From Thamnidium elegans (Eukaryota; Mucoromycota; Mucoromycetes; Mucorales; Mucoraceae), in the NCBI GenBank assembly GCA_025201345.1, contig JAIXMG010000008.1, positions 806,001 to 870,000 on the forward strand: 64,000 bases of DNA. Reading direction: 5' to 3'. How positions within the stretch are numbered: the stretch's first letter is position 1; each line of letters opens with the position of its first letter. The notes under the pieces were generated by a model. It was not told the origin of the DNA, did not search any database, and saw only the letters and a list, made by a program, of their open reading frames with translations. The translations under genes were made by a program, and so were the position numbers. Below are positions 23,801-35,485 of the stretch, piece by piece.

Positions 23801-26800
23801 TCTATTCTTTTAATGAAAAAACGTTCAGGTGGGAATTAGTCATCCGGAGTTATCATTATATTAAACGTTTTTTTAAAATTGAGCTGAACTTTGATGGGTT
23901 AAAAAAGAACCTACGCAGTCTAATACTGTATATTAGCTCAAATAGACATCTTACTAATATCCTTAATTCAGTCATTTTGATTTATTAAAAAGATTTTCCT
24001 AAAAAAACCTTTTTATTTTTTTTTTAAAAAAAAATAAGTGATTTCAGGTGGCAAAAAATATGATTCCCCATTACACGCTGTGAACAAAAAGCGCTAAGAA
24101 CGGCTCTAATATATTGTTTTAACCGTTTATAAACAATTTTGATATATACAACGAAAAAAAAAAAAAAAAAAACTTTAATGAAGTTTAGAGCTAGTGCCGT
24201 CTATCAAAAGCGATCGGACCTTTTTTATTATTATCAAAAAGCATAAAATTTGCTTACATCACGAAACCCTTTTACATTACAAAATAAAAAATCGTTACAG
24301 TAGAATTCAAAAAAGAAGGCAAAAGGAATTCCAAGATTCTATTTATTTTAAAAAATAAGCAAGTAGAATATTCAGGTTTTTTTTTGATAGTACAAAAAAA
24401 AAAAAAAAAAAAAAAAACTCGTGCTGCGCGTGTTTAAAAAATTGATTTAGATGAGCACTATCTAAAAAGTACCGAGCAGATGAAAGACAATCATCAATAA
24501 ACTGGTTTTTATTATTATTCGGCGGATTTGATATATCAAGCAATTCAAATGCGACATAAAGAGGGGGTGATTGCAGTACGCCCATAAATATTGAGGTTAC
24601 ACAGATGAATAATACTTATATTGCCACTTGTATGATAAAGTCCTTTTGTAACCTAGATCAAAACACACACACACATACACATTTTTATTGTGTACAAACA
24701 AAAAATTCTTGTTTCTCTCCTTTACTAAAATGATCAAACTTCCCCCTCAAGGGATTATTTATAATAATAAAAATCTCCTGATTGATATTCGGTAAAAAGT
24801 TCCAAGTATATCCACATATTAGGTACTCACTATATACTGCATGTAAAATAATTTGAGGAGAACTATCCTACTTTTTGTTTTGAAAAAAAAAAAAACCTTA
24901 ATAGAATATTTTCGTTGTCAAATATGTAAACAGTAATAATACTTCCACGAGAAAAAATCAAGGTATATAGACTAGAGCCAGGAAATAGATATTTTCATTG
25001 TACTTTTCAGTAGTTAAGATGATACTTACAAAAAGTCTCCCGAATTCTAAGGTGATGATTGAAATAAGCCGGGGGGATTTAAATGACCTTAATATGTGAC
25101 CAATGCTCAGTTAGATCACACTCCCCCCAACAATAAAACGTGCTCCAAAAAAAAAAAGATTCCCTGTCATACATAAATATTCTGACTAAAAAGTGTCGAG
25201 TTATTTACTTTACTAAATATAGCTATTCAAAATATAAAAGCATGTTGTCTTTTTGGTTTCAATTATATTTTTTTGGGGGGGGGGAGCTAAATATCGGCTG
25301 AAATATGGTTTATATATCATTCTTAAATGATTTAATTGAATCATATGAGAGAACTTTAATATTCTAGAAATATCTTGACTACTAAACAAAAACAACCCCT
25401 CCTCCCCCTCCCTTGTACGTTATCATCAGGTATTAACTTAATCTTATGGTCAAATTAAATACAATATATATATAAACTTGCAGTTATAAAATCAGAACAA
25501 TTATATTACGATCCTCAAATATTTGACGTCTCTAAAATTTGCATAAAATAACTTTCTATGTATGAATAAGAAGAGAGAATAAGTACGCGTTTGATAACTA
25601 TTTATAATTCATCTTCTCTCATGTACAGTAATATGATTTGGGTACCTTCAACAAGGGCTAGATTCACTTTTTAACCATTTAGCCTGTCAAAAAAAAAAAA
25701 CTTATAGCTAAACTGATAAAATAACAACAAAAAAGTGTTTGATACACGAGACCTTTTAGATCAACAAAAAAAAGGTAACAGTTCCCAATGTACAACAACA
25801 CATTTGATTATCATACTTAAAATTAATTTACTGAGCCAAAAATACTTAATTTTAGTCTCTAAAACTGCATACATATAAAAAAAAACGTTAATTGTTTCAA
25901 GTAAGCGGGAGTCATTGGAGGAGGTTTAATAAAGATGATCAATGTAGTACAAAGACAAGCGTGATACTGATCATCTATAATAATGCGGTACAGTCCCTTA
26001 ATTGAACACGAGTAACTTCTTTTGTATGCTGTAGTTAAGAAAATCGCTTTTCTCTATAAAAGCCTAATTTATGCGTCTTTTTAAGAAAAAGGCATTTACT
26101 GATAATAAAAAAAAGTAAGGGTCATAATAAAAATGATGAATTATTTTTAGTCCTTTCCCCCCCCCCCAAAAAAATTCTGAGATGATACAAAAAATTTATT
26201 ATGCGTCAAAGGAGATTTTTTTTTATATAGTTCCATATATCTTTTAGTCAATAGTAATTTATCCTGACCAAAAACTGTCAAATTTAAGGGGGACTGGATT
26301 CTCCTTCTTTTTTTAAGGTTACCAAAATAATTTCTGTAACAATTCAAACCTTTGAAGAATATTCCTTTCTTCCTATGCGTGGTGTGTGCTCCATTTTTAG
26401 CAATTTTTGCTACAAAGACAATGAAAATGCTTCGATATAAAACATCCCACTTTTTATAACGCACAAAAAAAAGTATTTTTAGAAGAATTACTTTTTTTCT
26501 ATAATCACAGTAGTACTAAGAAAAGACAATAAACATTTATCTGTAACCTGGGCAACACTACACACACTTCTTTTTTTTTTTTTTTTTCAAGGGAGGGGGA
26601 GTACAACATTAAGATTGAACTAGAACCAAATAATTTACTCTGGGAACAAAAAATAACGCAAGTTTGGAATAAAATCCGTACTCCCCCCTTATTATTTTCC
26701 AACAACGCGGAATCCAGAGAATAGCAAGTTAATTTCCTTGTTTAGTAACATGAAAATAGCTTACGAATGTTTCGATCCTTTTTGATATGCCAAGCAATGC

Positions 26801-27458
26801 ATTTAAAAGAAGCCACATGATAAACATTTCTCTCTTTTCAATCTATTTAGATGTTTACCGAAACTTGTTCAAGTGGCGCATACTATAGAATATTCTTGCA
26901 AAAAGAAATATATCTAATAGATATTATATATAAAAAAGTGTCAAATATATATAGTTTATATTACAATCAAACCAAGTATTAGTTCAAAAAAAAATCTGTC
27001 TTGTTGCAGTGACATAAGAAAAAAAAAATTGTTGTGCATTTTTGTTACCAACACTACTTATCTGTTAATTATAAGCCACTAGATGGAAAAGATAGGATAT
27101 ACATTTTATACAAAAAAAAAACTTTTTTATACGCATATAAAAATTGATATTACACGTATATTTTAAAAAAAAAATACATGATAACCTATACAAAACTAAA
27201 AAAAAAAAGAAAAAGAAAAAAAAAGTTCTTCTCAACTACAAACCTAACATCACATCTTGACATACAGACCTTCCATAAAAGTAAAAACATAAAAGATTAT
27301 ACGCTCAACATTTAAAAGCTCAACCAGTCACAGCTCCGGGGCCTCTTTTTTTTTTTTTTTTTTTTTTTTTTATCCCGTAATTATTATCGGTATTCCCGCC
27401 TATACACTTGTTTTGTTGGGTTATATATATATTTTTTTTCTTTAAAAACAAAAACACC
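20807..27458. other. 6.6-kb gene-poor region
   Basis: The longest stretch without a supportable gene. It contains homopolymer A/T tracts, C or G runs of 9-12 (about 23460, 25273 and 26159), a CT repeat (about 23470-23484) and a hairpin at 22411-22490. Open frames of 60-105 codons on the minus strand (for example near 22.8, 24.4 and 26.2 kb) are low-complexity, have no recognisable motif and no convincing splice partners. Confidence 0.5.
22411..22490. other. Imperfect 80-nt hairpin
   Basis: Inverted arms AGACCTTCTCATAGTA (about 22412) and TACTATGAGAAGACCT (about 22475) pair with two mismatches. Inside, GTGATCTAGCACT pairs partly with AGTGATAAGTCAC around a T10 loop. Could be a degenerate foldback element or a small structured RNA; sequence alone does not decide. 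Confidence 0.4.
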
Positions 27459-28992
27459 ATGCATCGTGTAGCTGCTAAATTAACCCAAGTCACCAAGACT
27501 AGTACTTTAGGTAAAATAATAATTTAACAAAGAACAGTACATACTCTCTCCCCTTTTTTTCTGCAGCAAAAAAGAAAAAGAGATGAAAAAAGAAAGAAAA
27601 AATGATTCTGTTATTGACATTTACATGAAAAAAATAAATAGGTTTCCATACTTCTGCTTCTAGTTATGCTATTACTCGTTTAAACTTACCTGCCATGAGT
27701 CCTACAATGACTGAAGGCACTATTCATCAATGGAAGTTGAAAGAAGGAGATTCTTTTGCTGCTGGAGATATCTTGTTGGAACTTGAGACAGATAAAGCTC
27801 AAATTGATGTTGAGGCCCCTGAAGATGGAATCTTGGCTAAAATTGTTGTAAGTATAACGCACGAAAGAAGAAGAGGGATAGGGATAGGAACTAAAAACGT
27901 ATATATATATATATATATAGCTTAAAGATGGAGGTAAAGGAGCTGTCAATAGTTTAATTGCTCTTTTAGCAGAAGAAGGTGATGATATTTCCTCTGTTGA
28001 AATTCCTGCTGAAGAAGAAACTGCTGCCGCACCTGCATCAGAAAAGAAAGGTAATAAGGAGATTAAAAAAAAAAAGAAAAAAAAAAAGAAAAAAAAAGAT
28101 AAACTTACCTTTTTTTAAAAAATAAAATAAAAGAAGAGAAACCAGTTGCTGTTACTCCTCAACCTGCTATTACACCTATTTCTCATCATGATATGGATAC
28201 CAGTCAACTCAAAAAACCTTTGTCCCCTGCAGTCATGAGTATGGTATTAAAGTATGGTATTAAGGATCTTGGTAGTATCAAGGCATCTGGTAACGGAGGT
28301 CGTATTTTGAAAGGAGATGTTTTAGCTCATCTTGGTTTAATCAAGCCTAAGCCAGCACCTAAACCGACTCTTAGCATTGCTCCTCCTCGTGATCAAATTG
28401 TATTTGCGCAAGTAAAGAAGGTAGAAAAGAAGCAAGTCATTCCTACTTTTATTAGTAAAGATATCAAGATTGACCACCTTGAACGCAACTTGAACGGTAA
28501 TTTTTTTTTTTTTTTTTTTGGGGTGAGTGATTGATTACATAATATACTAACAAATTATATAAAATAGTCAATGAATTTATTGCCAAGGCAGCCAAGTATG
28601 CTGCACAAGATGTAACAAATAAGAAGGCTAGTGTTATTGGTGATGGAGAACGATTTAGGTAAAGTAAGGGGGTGGGGTTTTAAATAAAAGAAAACTAATT
28701 TTTTTGGGATAGGGTATTCAATTTAGCTGAGCCTACTTATGACTTCATTACAGATTCTTATCAAACGTCTAAACCTTATGTATTAAGTGTTCAAGATAAA
28801 AAGACAAGGGTAAATAGTGAAGTTGATTTGATTGGTTATCTTGCAGGAGAAAGAAAGGCTACAAGTAAATTATCACGTACAGTTGAAATTAGATTAGATG
28901 GAGGAGAAAAGATTAACAATAATGAAAAAGCAAAGACATTCCTTCATCGTATTGATCATTATATTAGAAACCCTAATGAATTATTAGCTTAA
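27459..28992 (+). CDS. PDX1: Pyruvate dehydrogenase complex protein X (E3-binding protein)
   Basis: Mitochondrial matrix protein that anchors dihydrolipoamide dehydrogenase (E3) to the E2 core. It begins with a basic targeting sequence (MHRVAAKLTQVTKTS). The lipoyl domain reads LPAMSPTMTEGTIHQW and ETDKAQIDVEAPEDG, with K the lipoylation site. A linker leads to a peripheral-subunit-binding domain (LSPAVMSMVLKYGIKDL, GGRILKGDVLAHL). The C-terminal part (NEFIAKAAKYAAQD ... HRIDHYIRNPNELLA) is short and lacks the HxxxDG acetyltransferase motif, separating it from E2. Seven exons; the (TA)n tract near 27900 and the A-rich stretch near 28070 lie in introns. Confidence 0.9.
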
Positions 28993-29068
28993 ATAAAATA
29001 TTCTCAAAGGGAATATGGGTAACACTACATTAAGGAGTTGTACAAGTTTCATAAGAGATTATTTCCCG

Positions 29069-29119
<51 letters not shown>

Positions 29120-29221
29120 AAAGCAGAGTCAGGTGTACACGTGTAAGACAAAAAAAGAGCCCAGAATGTCGATCACAATTCTTTTTTTAAATATATGTAC
29201 AACAATGATTTTATTTAGATT
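28993..29221. other. Convergent 3' region with long T tract
   Basis: Between PDX1 (+) and the cyclin gene (-). It contains a run of about 43 T followed by A10 (about 29070-29122). No gene. Confidence 0.6.
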
Positions 29222-29875
29222 CTATGTGTTATTATATCTTGAAGAAGAAAGAGCAGATACAGATGAGGACCAGCTCAAAATAGGTTTTACATTTGAATAA
29301 TAATCAATAGATAAGAACTTTTTTTTTTGACCTTCTTCTATAAAATCACAATTCCTCTTTTGTGGTTGATAATTAATAGTATTTGTACTAGTCATTGTTG
29401 GTATCGAAGATAATAAATTCCACCATTGTTGACATTTATAAATCCAATCATAAAATTGTGTTTGTGATATATGAATTGTAAAATTTAATGCTGATAAAAA
29501 CTCCATTTCCATTATATTTAATTCACTGATGGGTATACTGGATACTTGACTCCATGTTTTATTTGCAAATGTATTATCATCCAAGTATTTATTTGCTAAT
29601 ACAAGTGATGTCGTAAATAATCGTACTTCACTTCCAATAGACGCACGTATCGATGGATACGCTAATCGTAATTTATAAATATAATAAAGTGATAATAATA
29701 TACAACTGGTCGATATTTGTGTCGATTTTAATACTTTTTGAACGAATAGTTTAAATGTTTGATGTCTTTTAGCGTTTAATAATTGTCTTTTAAATGTTCC
29801 GGCCCATATACATGGTATAATTGTTGCGCATATCTCTGCTAATTGAATTGGATTTGTTATATTTAAAAGTGTCAT
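29222..29875 (-). CDS. PHO80/Pcl-type cyclin
   Basis: Single-exon ORF, 217 residues. The N-terminal two thirds form a cyclin box of the kind that partners Pho85-class kinases: ISTSCILLSLYYIYKLRL, EVRLFTTSLVLANKYLDD, NTFANKTWSQVSSI and ELNIMEMEFLSALNFTI, then FYDWIYKCQQWW. The KYLDDNTF..KTW..V..I and N.ME..FL..L.F signatures are typical of Pcl cyclins, acting in nutrient sensing or the cell cycle. The C-terminus is Ser-rich and unstructured. Which Pcl subgroup it belongs to cannot be decided here. Confidence 0.87.
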   Translation of the reverse strand: MTLLNITNPIQLAEICATIIPCIWAGTFKRQLLNAKRHQTFKLFVQKVLKSTQISTSCILLSLYYIYKLRLAYPSIRASIGSEVRLFTTSLVLANKYLDDNTFANKTWSQVSSIPISELNIMEMEFLSALNFTIHISQTQFYDWIYKCQQWWNLLSSIPTMTSTNTINYQPQKRNCDFIEEGQKKKFLSIDYYSNVKPILSWSSSVSALSSSRYNNT

Positions 29876-30285
29876 ATATATGTATATTTTTTTTTTTTTT
29901 CATTATTTTTTTTTCTTCTTTTGCTTGCTTTATATACCACTTTTAAGTCGGAGCACAAATCTCCGTTCGTCCGTTCCACTCCCCTTTTTCTTTTTTTATA
30001 AAATAAAAAAAAGAAGAGGGGGGGGGCACTATTAGATGGGGGGAGTTACATCTTTTTTGACAACACCCCCCATTTTTATATATAAATATATATATATATA
30101 TTATACATAATATTTATATAAAATAAGGTTCTAATTTTAATAATAACAATCTTTTTTACTCCTCTCACACCCCCCAAAAAAAAACTCCTTCTTCCCCCTT
30201 TTTTGGTCATACATATATATTTTATAATCAACAATTGTTTGCATAACCGTCTTGTTTAACACACGTGTATTTCTTCTTCTCCTGT

Positions 30286-30324
<39 letters not shown>

Positions 30325-30754
30325 GAAAGAGAGTGCGCATAATTTTAGTGTAACAAATATATTAAAAAAAAATTTTATCGTTTTGACAAAAAAAAAATCT
30401 AGTTTGCGTTAGTTCTCAGCCACCTCTCTTCTCCTAGATCTGGTTACTTTTTTTTTTTTTTTTCTTTTTTTTTCATAAGCGGTTGTAACACACACACTAG
30501 TTAGTATCGATTCAAACGGAAATATCTCCCTTTTTTATTCACTCTCATCGTATAAGTCGGACTATTTTAATTCCCTTGTATCTGTACACATATAAGACAA
30601 TCAATGAAAAAAAAAAAAAAAAAAAAGTCATATACTATAAACAGACATAAAGAAAATAGGGTACATCACACTTTCTTTTCTTTCTTGTTGATCACATCTT
30701 TTTGTTGAACCCGCACACATTGCCAAGAAAAAAAAAAGAGAGAGAGAACAGCTC
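29876..30754. repeat. Intergenic region with microsatellites
   Basis: Contains an AC repeat (about 30285-30316) followed by GAAA units, TA repeats (about 30077-30110), a G7 run (about 30019) and A/T homopolymers. It serves as the promoter region for the cyclin (-) and the orphan gene (+). Confidence 0.55.
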
Positions 30755-31454
30755 ATGAGTAACTTGCAAACTAACCGTAAGTGCAAAAACAAAAAAAAAA
30801 GAACAGAGATGCACGGTTGATCCAAAAAAGTATTATCCGTGTCAAACAAGTAATTAAATGTATAAATTACAAGTGTGCCAACTTAATTCCCTCGTCAACC
30901 AATAATAGGCTTAATAGATTATCAGAGCTACATCTCTCGAGTAGCTATATATACATACCGCCTTCAGCTCTATCTTTAAATCTTCGGAAGTGGTTCCCCA
31001 CTGTTCAAACTTTTTCCCTTACAAAAGAACAGACACACAATCGAACGAATGTCCAGATTACGTTTGCGACACCTTTTTCTAATCAAAAATATGACCATTC
31101 CACCGTGTTTGGTGAAATTAAGACTGCTGACAATACGAGTAGCTTGAACCATGACCTATAGCGTTTAGCTTATTTTTTAAAGAAAAAAAAGCCATTAATA
31201 CGTACCACTTGGAAATGTCTTTATCATTTCAAGCAATTGGTACCCTTGTTCATTTCTATTCCATGACTTTACGACAGGAATTAGTCTATGTCTATATCAC
31301 CAGTTTAAATATTCTTATACTCGATACCATCACCCAACTAGCACATTTACACGATACCTTGTGTAAAACAATTGAACGTACTACTATTTACACTGCCTCG
31401 GTCTCGTACAAACTATTTAATTTTAAAAATAAACAGAACAAGAATAAGAACTGA
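30755..31454 (+). CDS. Orphan protein, tentative three-exon model
   Basis: Proposed from splice logic, not recognised. Exon 1 starts MSNLQTN at 30755 and ends at a GTAAGT donor. Splicing to the AG at about 30808 restores HARLIQKSIIRVKQV. The frame stays open to ...ADNT, where a GTAGCT donor could join to about 31190, continuing TYHLEMSLSFQAIGTLVHFY, TLRQELVYVYITSLN and LILDTITQLAHLHDTL. The amphipathic C-terminal half may be helical. Nothing indicates a function. The alternative is two unrelated spurious frames; consistent phase at both junctions favours a real gene. Confidence 0.45.
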
Positions 31455-31730
31455 ACTCTTATGATTCTTTTTTTATGGCTTTTAAAGTACTAGAAGAGTG
31501 TATCTATTTTATCATTTTTAAGTTATTTATCAAAAATCCAAGTATATATATATATACAAAACGAGAACAAATATAATCAAAGAAAAGTTGATCTTGGTTC
31601 AATGCAAAATAAGCTGCTGTCGAAAAGGGAACTTTAACCAATAAAAAAAAAAGCGAGAAAACGAAACTACTTTTTTTTTTTTCTTTTTTTTTCCCCTCTT
31701 TACCATTTTTTATTTTGTAAAAAAGTACAC

Positions 31731-32071
31731 ATGTTAGCAACAAACTCATTTGAAGCTGAGATAGAGCTACCTTATCTTGACAACAAAAACCTTACCGTCA
31801 ATGTCAATAAAGGCCAAAACATAAAGGATTTGGTGCATCATCTCGTTCAGACACATACATTACCATCTCACGTCTTTGCTTCCATCTATTCTACTTTAAC
31901 ATGCGCCATGACTTTACAAAATAACGATTCTATTCCACAACCCACAGACAAAAAAGAGTTACGGCATTTATTTTTGGACGCATATCAATCCAATACCCTT
32001 CAATATAACAATAAACCAGAAGAAGTAAAAGAAGTTTCCCATAAAACAAAAACAAAAAAGTAATAACATAC

Positions 32072-32105
<34 letters not shown>

Positions 32106-33756
32106 AATATATATATAGGATATCTTTCCTCGCGCATACCATACTCTCGTTCATTGTCCTATTGCTACTATCTTTGACACACTCTTAGAACTAGAACAAA
32201 GTTACGCTTTTGCGATTCAAGAACAGTTTAAAAAGTTCCAAGATGAATTACTCGTGATGCAAGAACGCCATGCGCTAGAAATAGAATCCAGCAGTTCCAA
32301 CAACGTACCTCCTTCGCCCAACAACAACATGACCACCATCTTTACGCGTCAAGTGGAAGAAGCCGAGATTTTCCAAGCGACCTGGCAGTCCGATATTTTA
32401 CAAACCCAACAAATGCAGCGCAACGAGTACCGAGAATTTGTAATTGAGTTGTACCGTGAGTACCAGTCCCGATTATCAAACATGTCCGATGAAAAGCAAC
32501 AGGACGCTTTAGCCATGTCCAAATTAGACGGCAAAGAGATTGTAGCTGTAGCCGCAGGCCGTGTGCGTCAGTGGGATCCGCCTACCAATGGCAGCGTCAC
32601 CAGCAACGAAAGCAGTAACCCGACACGTCCTCGCACTGGTTCTTTAGCAAGCAGTTTAGGCTCCATTCAATTACCTGTCACCACCGCCACTACTACCAAC
32701 GATACCTTAGTCCGTACCACACCTTCGCCAGACTCCATGGACTCGTCTACTTCAACCAACTCGCTCGAGTTTCAAAAGACGGTTAAGAACATCCAAGAGA
32801 TGGGGTTTGCTAAAGAGCAAGCCGAGGCTGCACTTGTACTCGGTAATCAAAACATGGAAACCGCTATTGGGTTATTACTCGAGAGCTCGAGTAAAGTAGA
32901 TGCATATATCCAAGACCAAAAGACGAACAAACCGCCACCACCGCCCGCTAGTTCTACCAGCACGCCTTACCGCCGATCGCACTCACTAAGCCAAGTCCCT
33001 CGTCCCAACATTACGGCGTCTCCTCCACTCTCTGTCCGCAGCAGCGACAGACGCCATTCGTTGCAGAGGTTCTCAACCACACCTACGTTTTTAAACATCA
33101 TGAGCACAGGCAAGCAAAACAACAATACACCGACCAAGAGCTGGAACCCCATCTCCTTTTTGCAACAGCAGAAACAGAATATGGAGAACACCAACTTATC
33201 ATCGATGAAAAAACTCGGAGGATGGCTCGGCAAGGCCATGGAGAATTTAGGTATAGAGCACGACGAAAACGATGCGCGACTGATTCAGCAAAACGTGCCT
33301 CAGCTAGTGGAGTCCTTTACCATCATGATGGGAACCACACAGATCAAATCTTCGCACAATTTACGGTTACTGGTTACCGATGAATCTACCGAGATATTTC
33401 ATCCTGTGTATGACCCTCCACGTGAGATGGCGTATCGAGCCGAAACCGCTACAAAGCTATACACCAGTCATTTAACTGCTATTATTGTGCTGGTGGAATT
33501 AACTGAACTGACAAAGAAGAAGAACGGCTGGAGGCAGTACAAGTTGGGTAAATCAAGTAATAAAGCGTTGTTTGATAGGTGCCAGCAATCCACCGAGTTT
33601 CATTTTACGGATATTGAGTCGCAGTTAACGGTGATTGAGCAGGATTTTGAAAAACGCGGTGGATTAGTAGAAGGATCGTTCTTTGTTACCAAGCATTCCA
33701 ATCTACCTAGCACTCAAGTAGTATTTCATTTGGTGATCGATAACACAGGTAAAATT

Positions 33757-33804
<48 letters not shown>

Positions 33805-34269
33805 TTTATATATATCTTATATTGATTTTTTCTTTTGTGTGTAGCGGTATTAACAAACGAGTTATCAAATCGTCATCCGTTAATACTAGGCCTTCGCAAC
33901 ATTTTAAAAATGACTACGCAATACGACATCTCGTCCTTATCGATCCCGCTCTTATTACTACCCGACCGCTTCAACGAGCAAAAAGAATTTAACTGGCTTC
34001 AAAAGCGAGGCCAAGTCGTGATGAAATCCATTAAAGGCTTTCTCATTGAGAATTCACGCAGCGGCAAACGAGTTCAAAACGAAGGACTGGATCGGGAGAG
34101 TATGGGAGGCGGAGGCATGCGTAACATTGAATTTTTACTTCCAAAGAAACCAGACCTTTATACTCCAGTACCTACCTCTGAACCAATTACTGGCGTTGTA
34201 CCACAAGAAGTAGAAGTCGCATTTCAACAATTTAGATCTTTATTAACAGTTTTATTTCGTACCAGTTAA
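31731..34269 (+). CDS. C12orf4 (FERRY complex subunit 4) homologue with inserted UBA domain
   Basis: About 782 residues in three exons (31731-32024, 32119-33748, 33845-34269). It matches the DUF2362/C12orf4 family from end to end: an N-terminal EIELPYLDNKNLTVNVN region, AYHTLVHCPIATIFDTLLELEQ, EYREFVIELYREY, ESFTIMMGTTQIKSSHNLRLL, TEFHFTDIESQLTVIEQDFE, GSFFVTKHSNLPSTQVVFHL, LGLRNILKMTTQYDISSLSI and VMKSIKGFLIE. In humans this protein is part of the FERRY Rab5-effector complex that links mRNAs to early endosomes. Unlike the human protein as I know it, this one has a UBA domain at about residues 313-352 (VKNIQEMGFAKEQAEAALVL) set in a Ser/Thr/Pro-rich linker. Intron 2 is largely an A tract of about 40. 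It converges on DSK2. Confidence 0.88.
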
Positions 34270-34303
34270 AAAAAAAAAAAAAAAATAATTATATAATAAA
34301 ACT

Positions 34304-35372
34304 TTAAATATTTCCACTAAATAACATTTCAATGGCTGCATTAACATTACCTCCCGTAGCTGTTAAGGCTCGAATATTCTTTGAAGCATCCCAAAATCCC
34401 ATCTCATTCAATTGTTGTAACTGAACTTGAAAGCGTTCTTCAGGTGAACGAGTATCTGTTGGTGCTGCTGCTGCTGCTGTAGGTGATCCAAAGAGCGCTG
34501 CCATACGTTGTTGTAATTGAGGGTCAACAGCAGGTACATTACCAAATCCAGCGAAAGGATTAGCTTGTTGTTGTTGTTGTTGTTGTTGTTGTTGGTCATT
34601 ACTAGGAGGCATCATACTAGCAAAAGGGTTAGCAGCAGCAGCGCCACCAACAGCGCCACCACCAGCAGCAGATGCCATAGTAGCCATTTGACGAATCATC
34701 TCTGGATTAGAAAGCATTTGTCTAAATTCAGGGGATTGCATCATATTACGAATTTCGGGACCCATACCAGATAATTGAGGATTGGTTTGAATAATACTAT
34801 CTAATACAGCGGGATTTTGAAGCACGGTTGACATGTATTGAGCAAACATGGGGTTTTGTAACATTTGATTAGTCATGTTGGGATCCATACCACCAAAGCT
34901 GTTACCCATAGCTCCTGCTCCAAATCCAGAACCAAACATGTTGAATGGGTTGCTTTGTGAGTCAGTAGGCATACCTGGGAAACTAGGTGTTGTGTTATTT
35001 TGAGGAACTTGGGTTGTAGTAGTAGTAGTAGTAGTAGGTGTAGTAGATGTGGTAGTTGCAGCAGCAGCTATTTAAAAGAGTAAATAACGTGTACATAAAA
35101 AAAAAAAAAAAAAAAAAAAACTTACGTTTGGGAGCACCGGGTTGAGAACCCTTTACCATGTGCACAGTATTACCATCAGCAATCTTGCAATCATTTAAAG
35201 TATCATTATCTTTTAATACACGACCAGAATAGATGAGACGTTGTCTTTCTGCAGGAACTTCAGTTTGTTCAGCAATGACGTTTTTTAAATCGAGTACGGT
35301 TTTATCTGTTTCAATAGAGACAACAAACTTTTTATCGCTTGAGGATTTAACATGAACGTTGATAGTAGACAT
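34304..35372 (-). CDS. DSK2: Ubiquilin / Dsk2 ubiquitin shuttle receptor
   Basis: Delivers ubiquitylated proteins to the proteasome. Two exons, intron about 35072-35125. The N-terminal ubiquitin-like domain includes MSTINVHVKSSSDKKFVVSI, ERQRLIYSGRVLKDNDTL and GNTVHMVKG. A Thr-rich linker leads to an STI1-like region with NPxM/NPxL repeats (MLQNPMFAQYMSTVLQNPAV, MLSNPEMIRQMATMA), a poly-Gln stretch, and a C-terminal UBA (FQVQLQQLNEMGFWDASKNI ... NVNAAIEMLF). Domain order and length (about 335 residues) are typical. The stop codon is only 34 bp from that of the convergent gene, so the 3' ends must overlap or be very short. Confidence 0.95.
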
Positions 35373-35485
35373 TTTATTTATTTATTTATGAGTATAAAGA
35401 AAAAGAAAGAAAGAAAATATTTACACAAAGTTCTTTAATAGATAATAAAAATGCGGACGGTGACGTGTCCCTACCATTTTTGAAC

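Noticed and set aside
24343..24585. 80-codon minus-strand frame starting MGVLQSPPLYVAFELLD
   Set aside because: The first 55 residues look somewhat protein-like, but the frame runs into a polyPhe stretch and I found no upstream or downstream exon.
26147..26464. 105-codon minus-strand frame
   Set aside because: Ends in polyGly from a C run and has strongly basic random-like composition; not supported.
32025..32118. Extension of C12orf4-like exon 1 to the stop at 32063
   Set aside because: Splicing at GTAAAA (32025) to AG (32118) keeps the frame and restores the conserved AYHTLVHCPIA block; read-through would end the protein.
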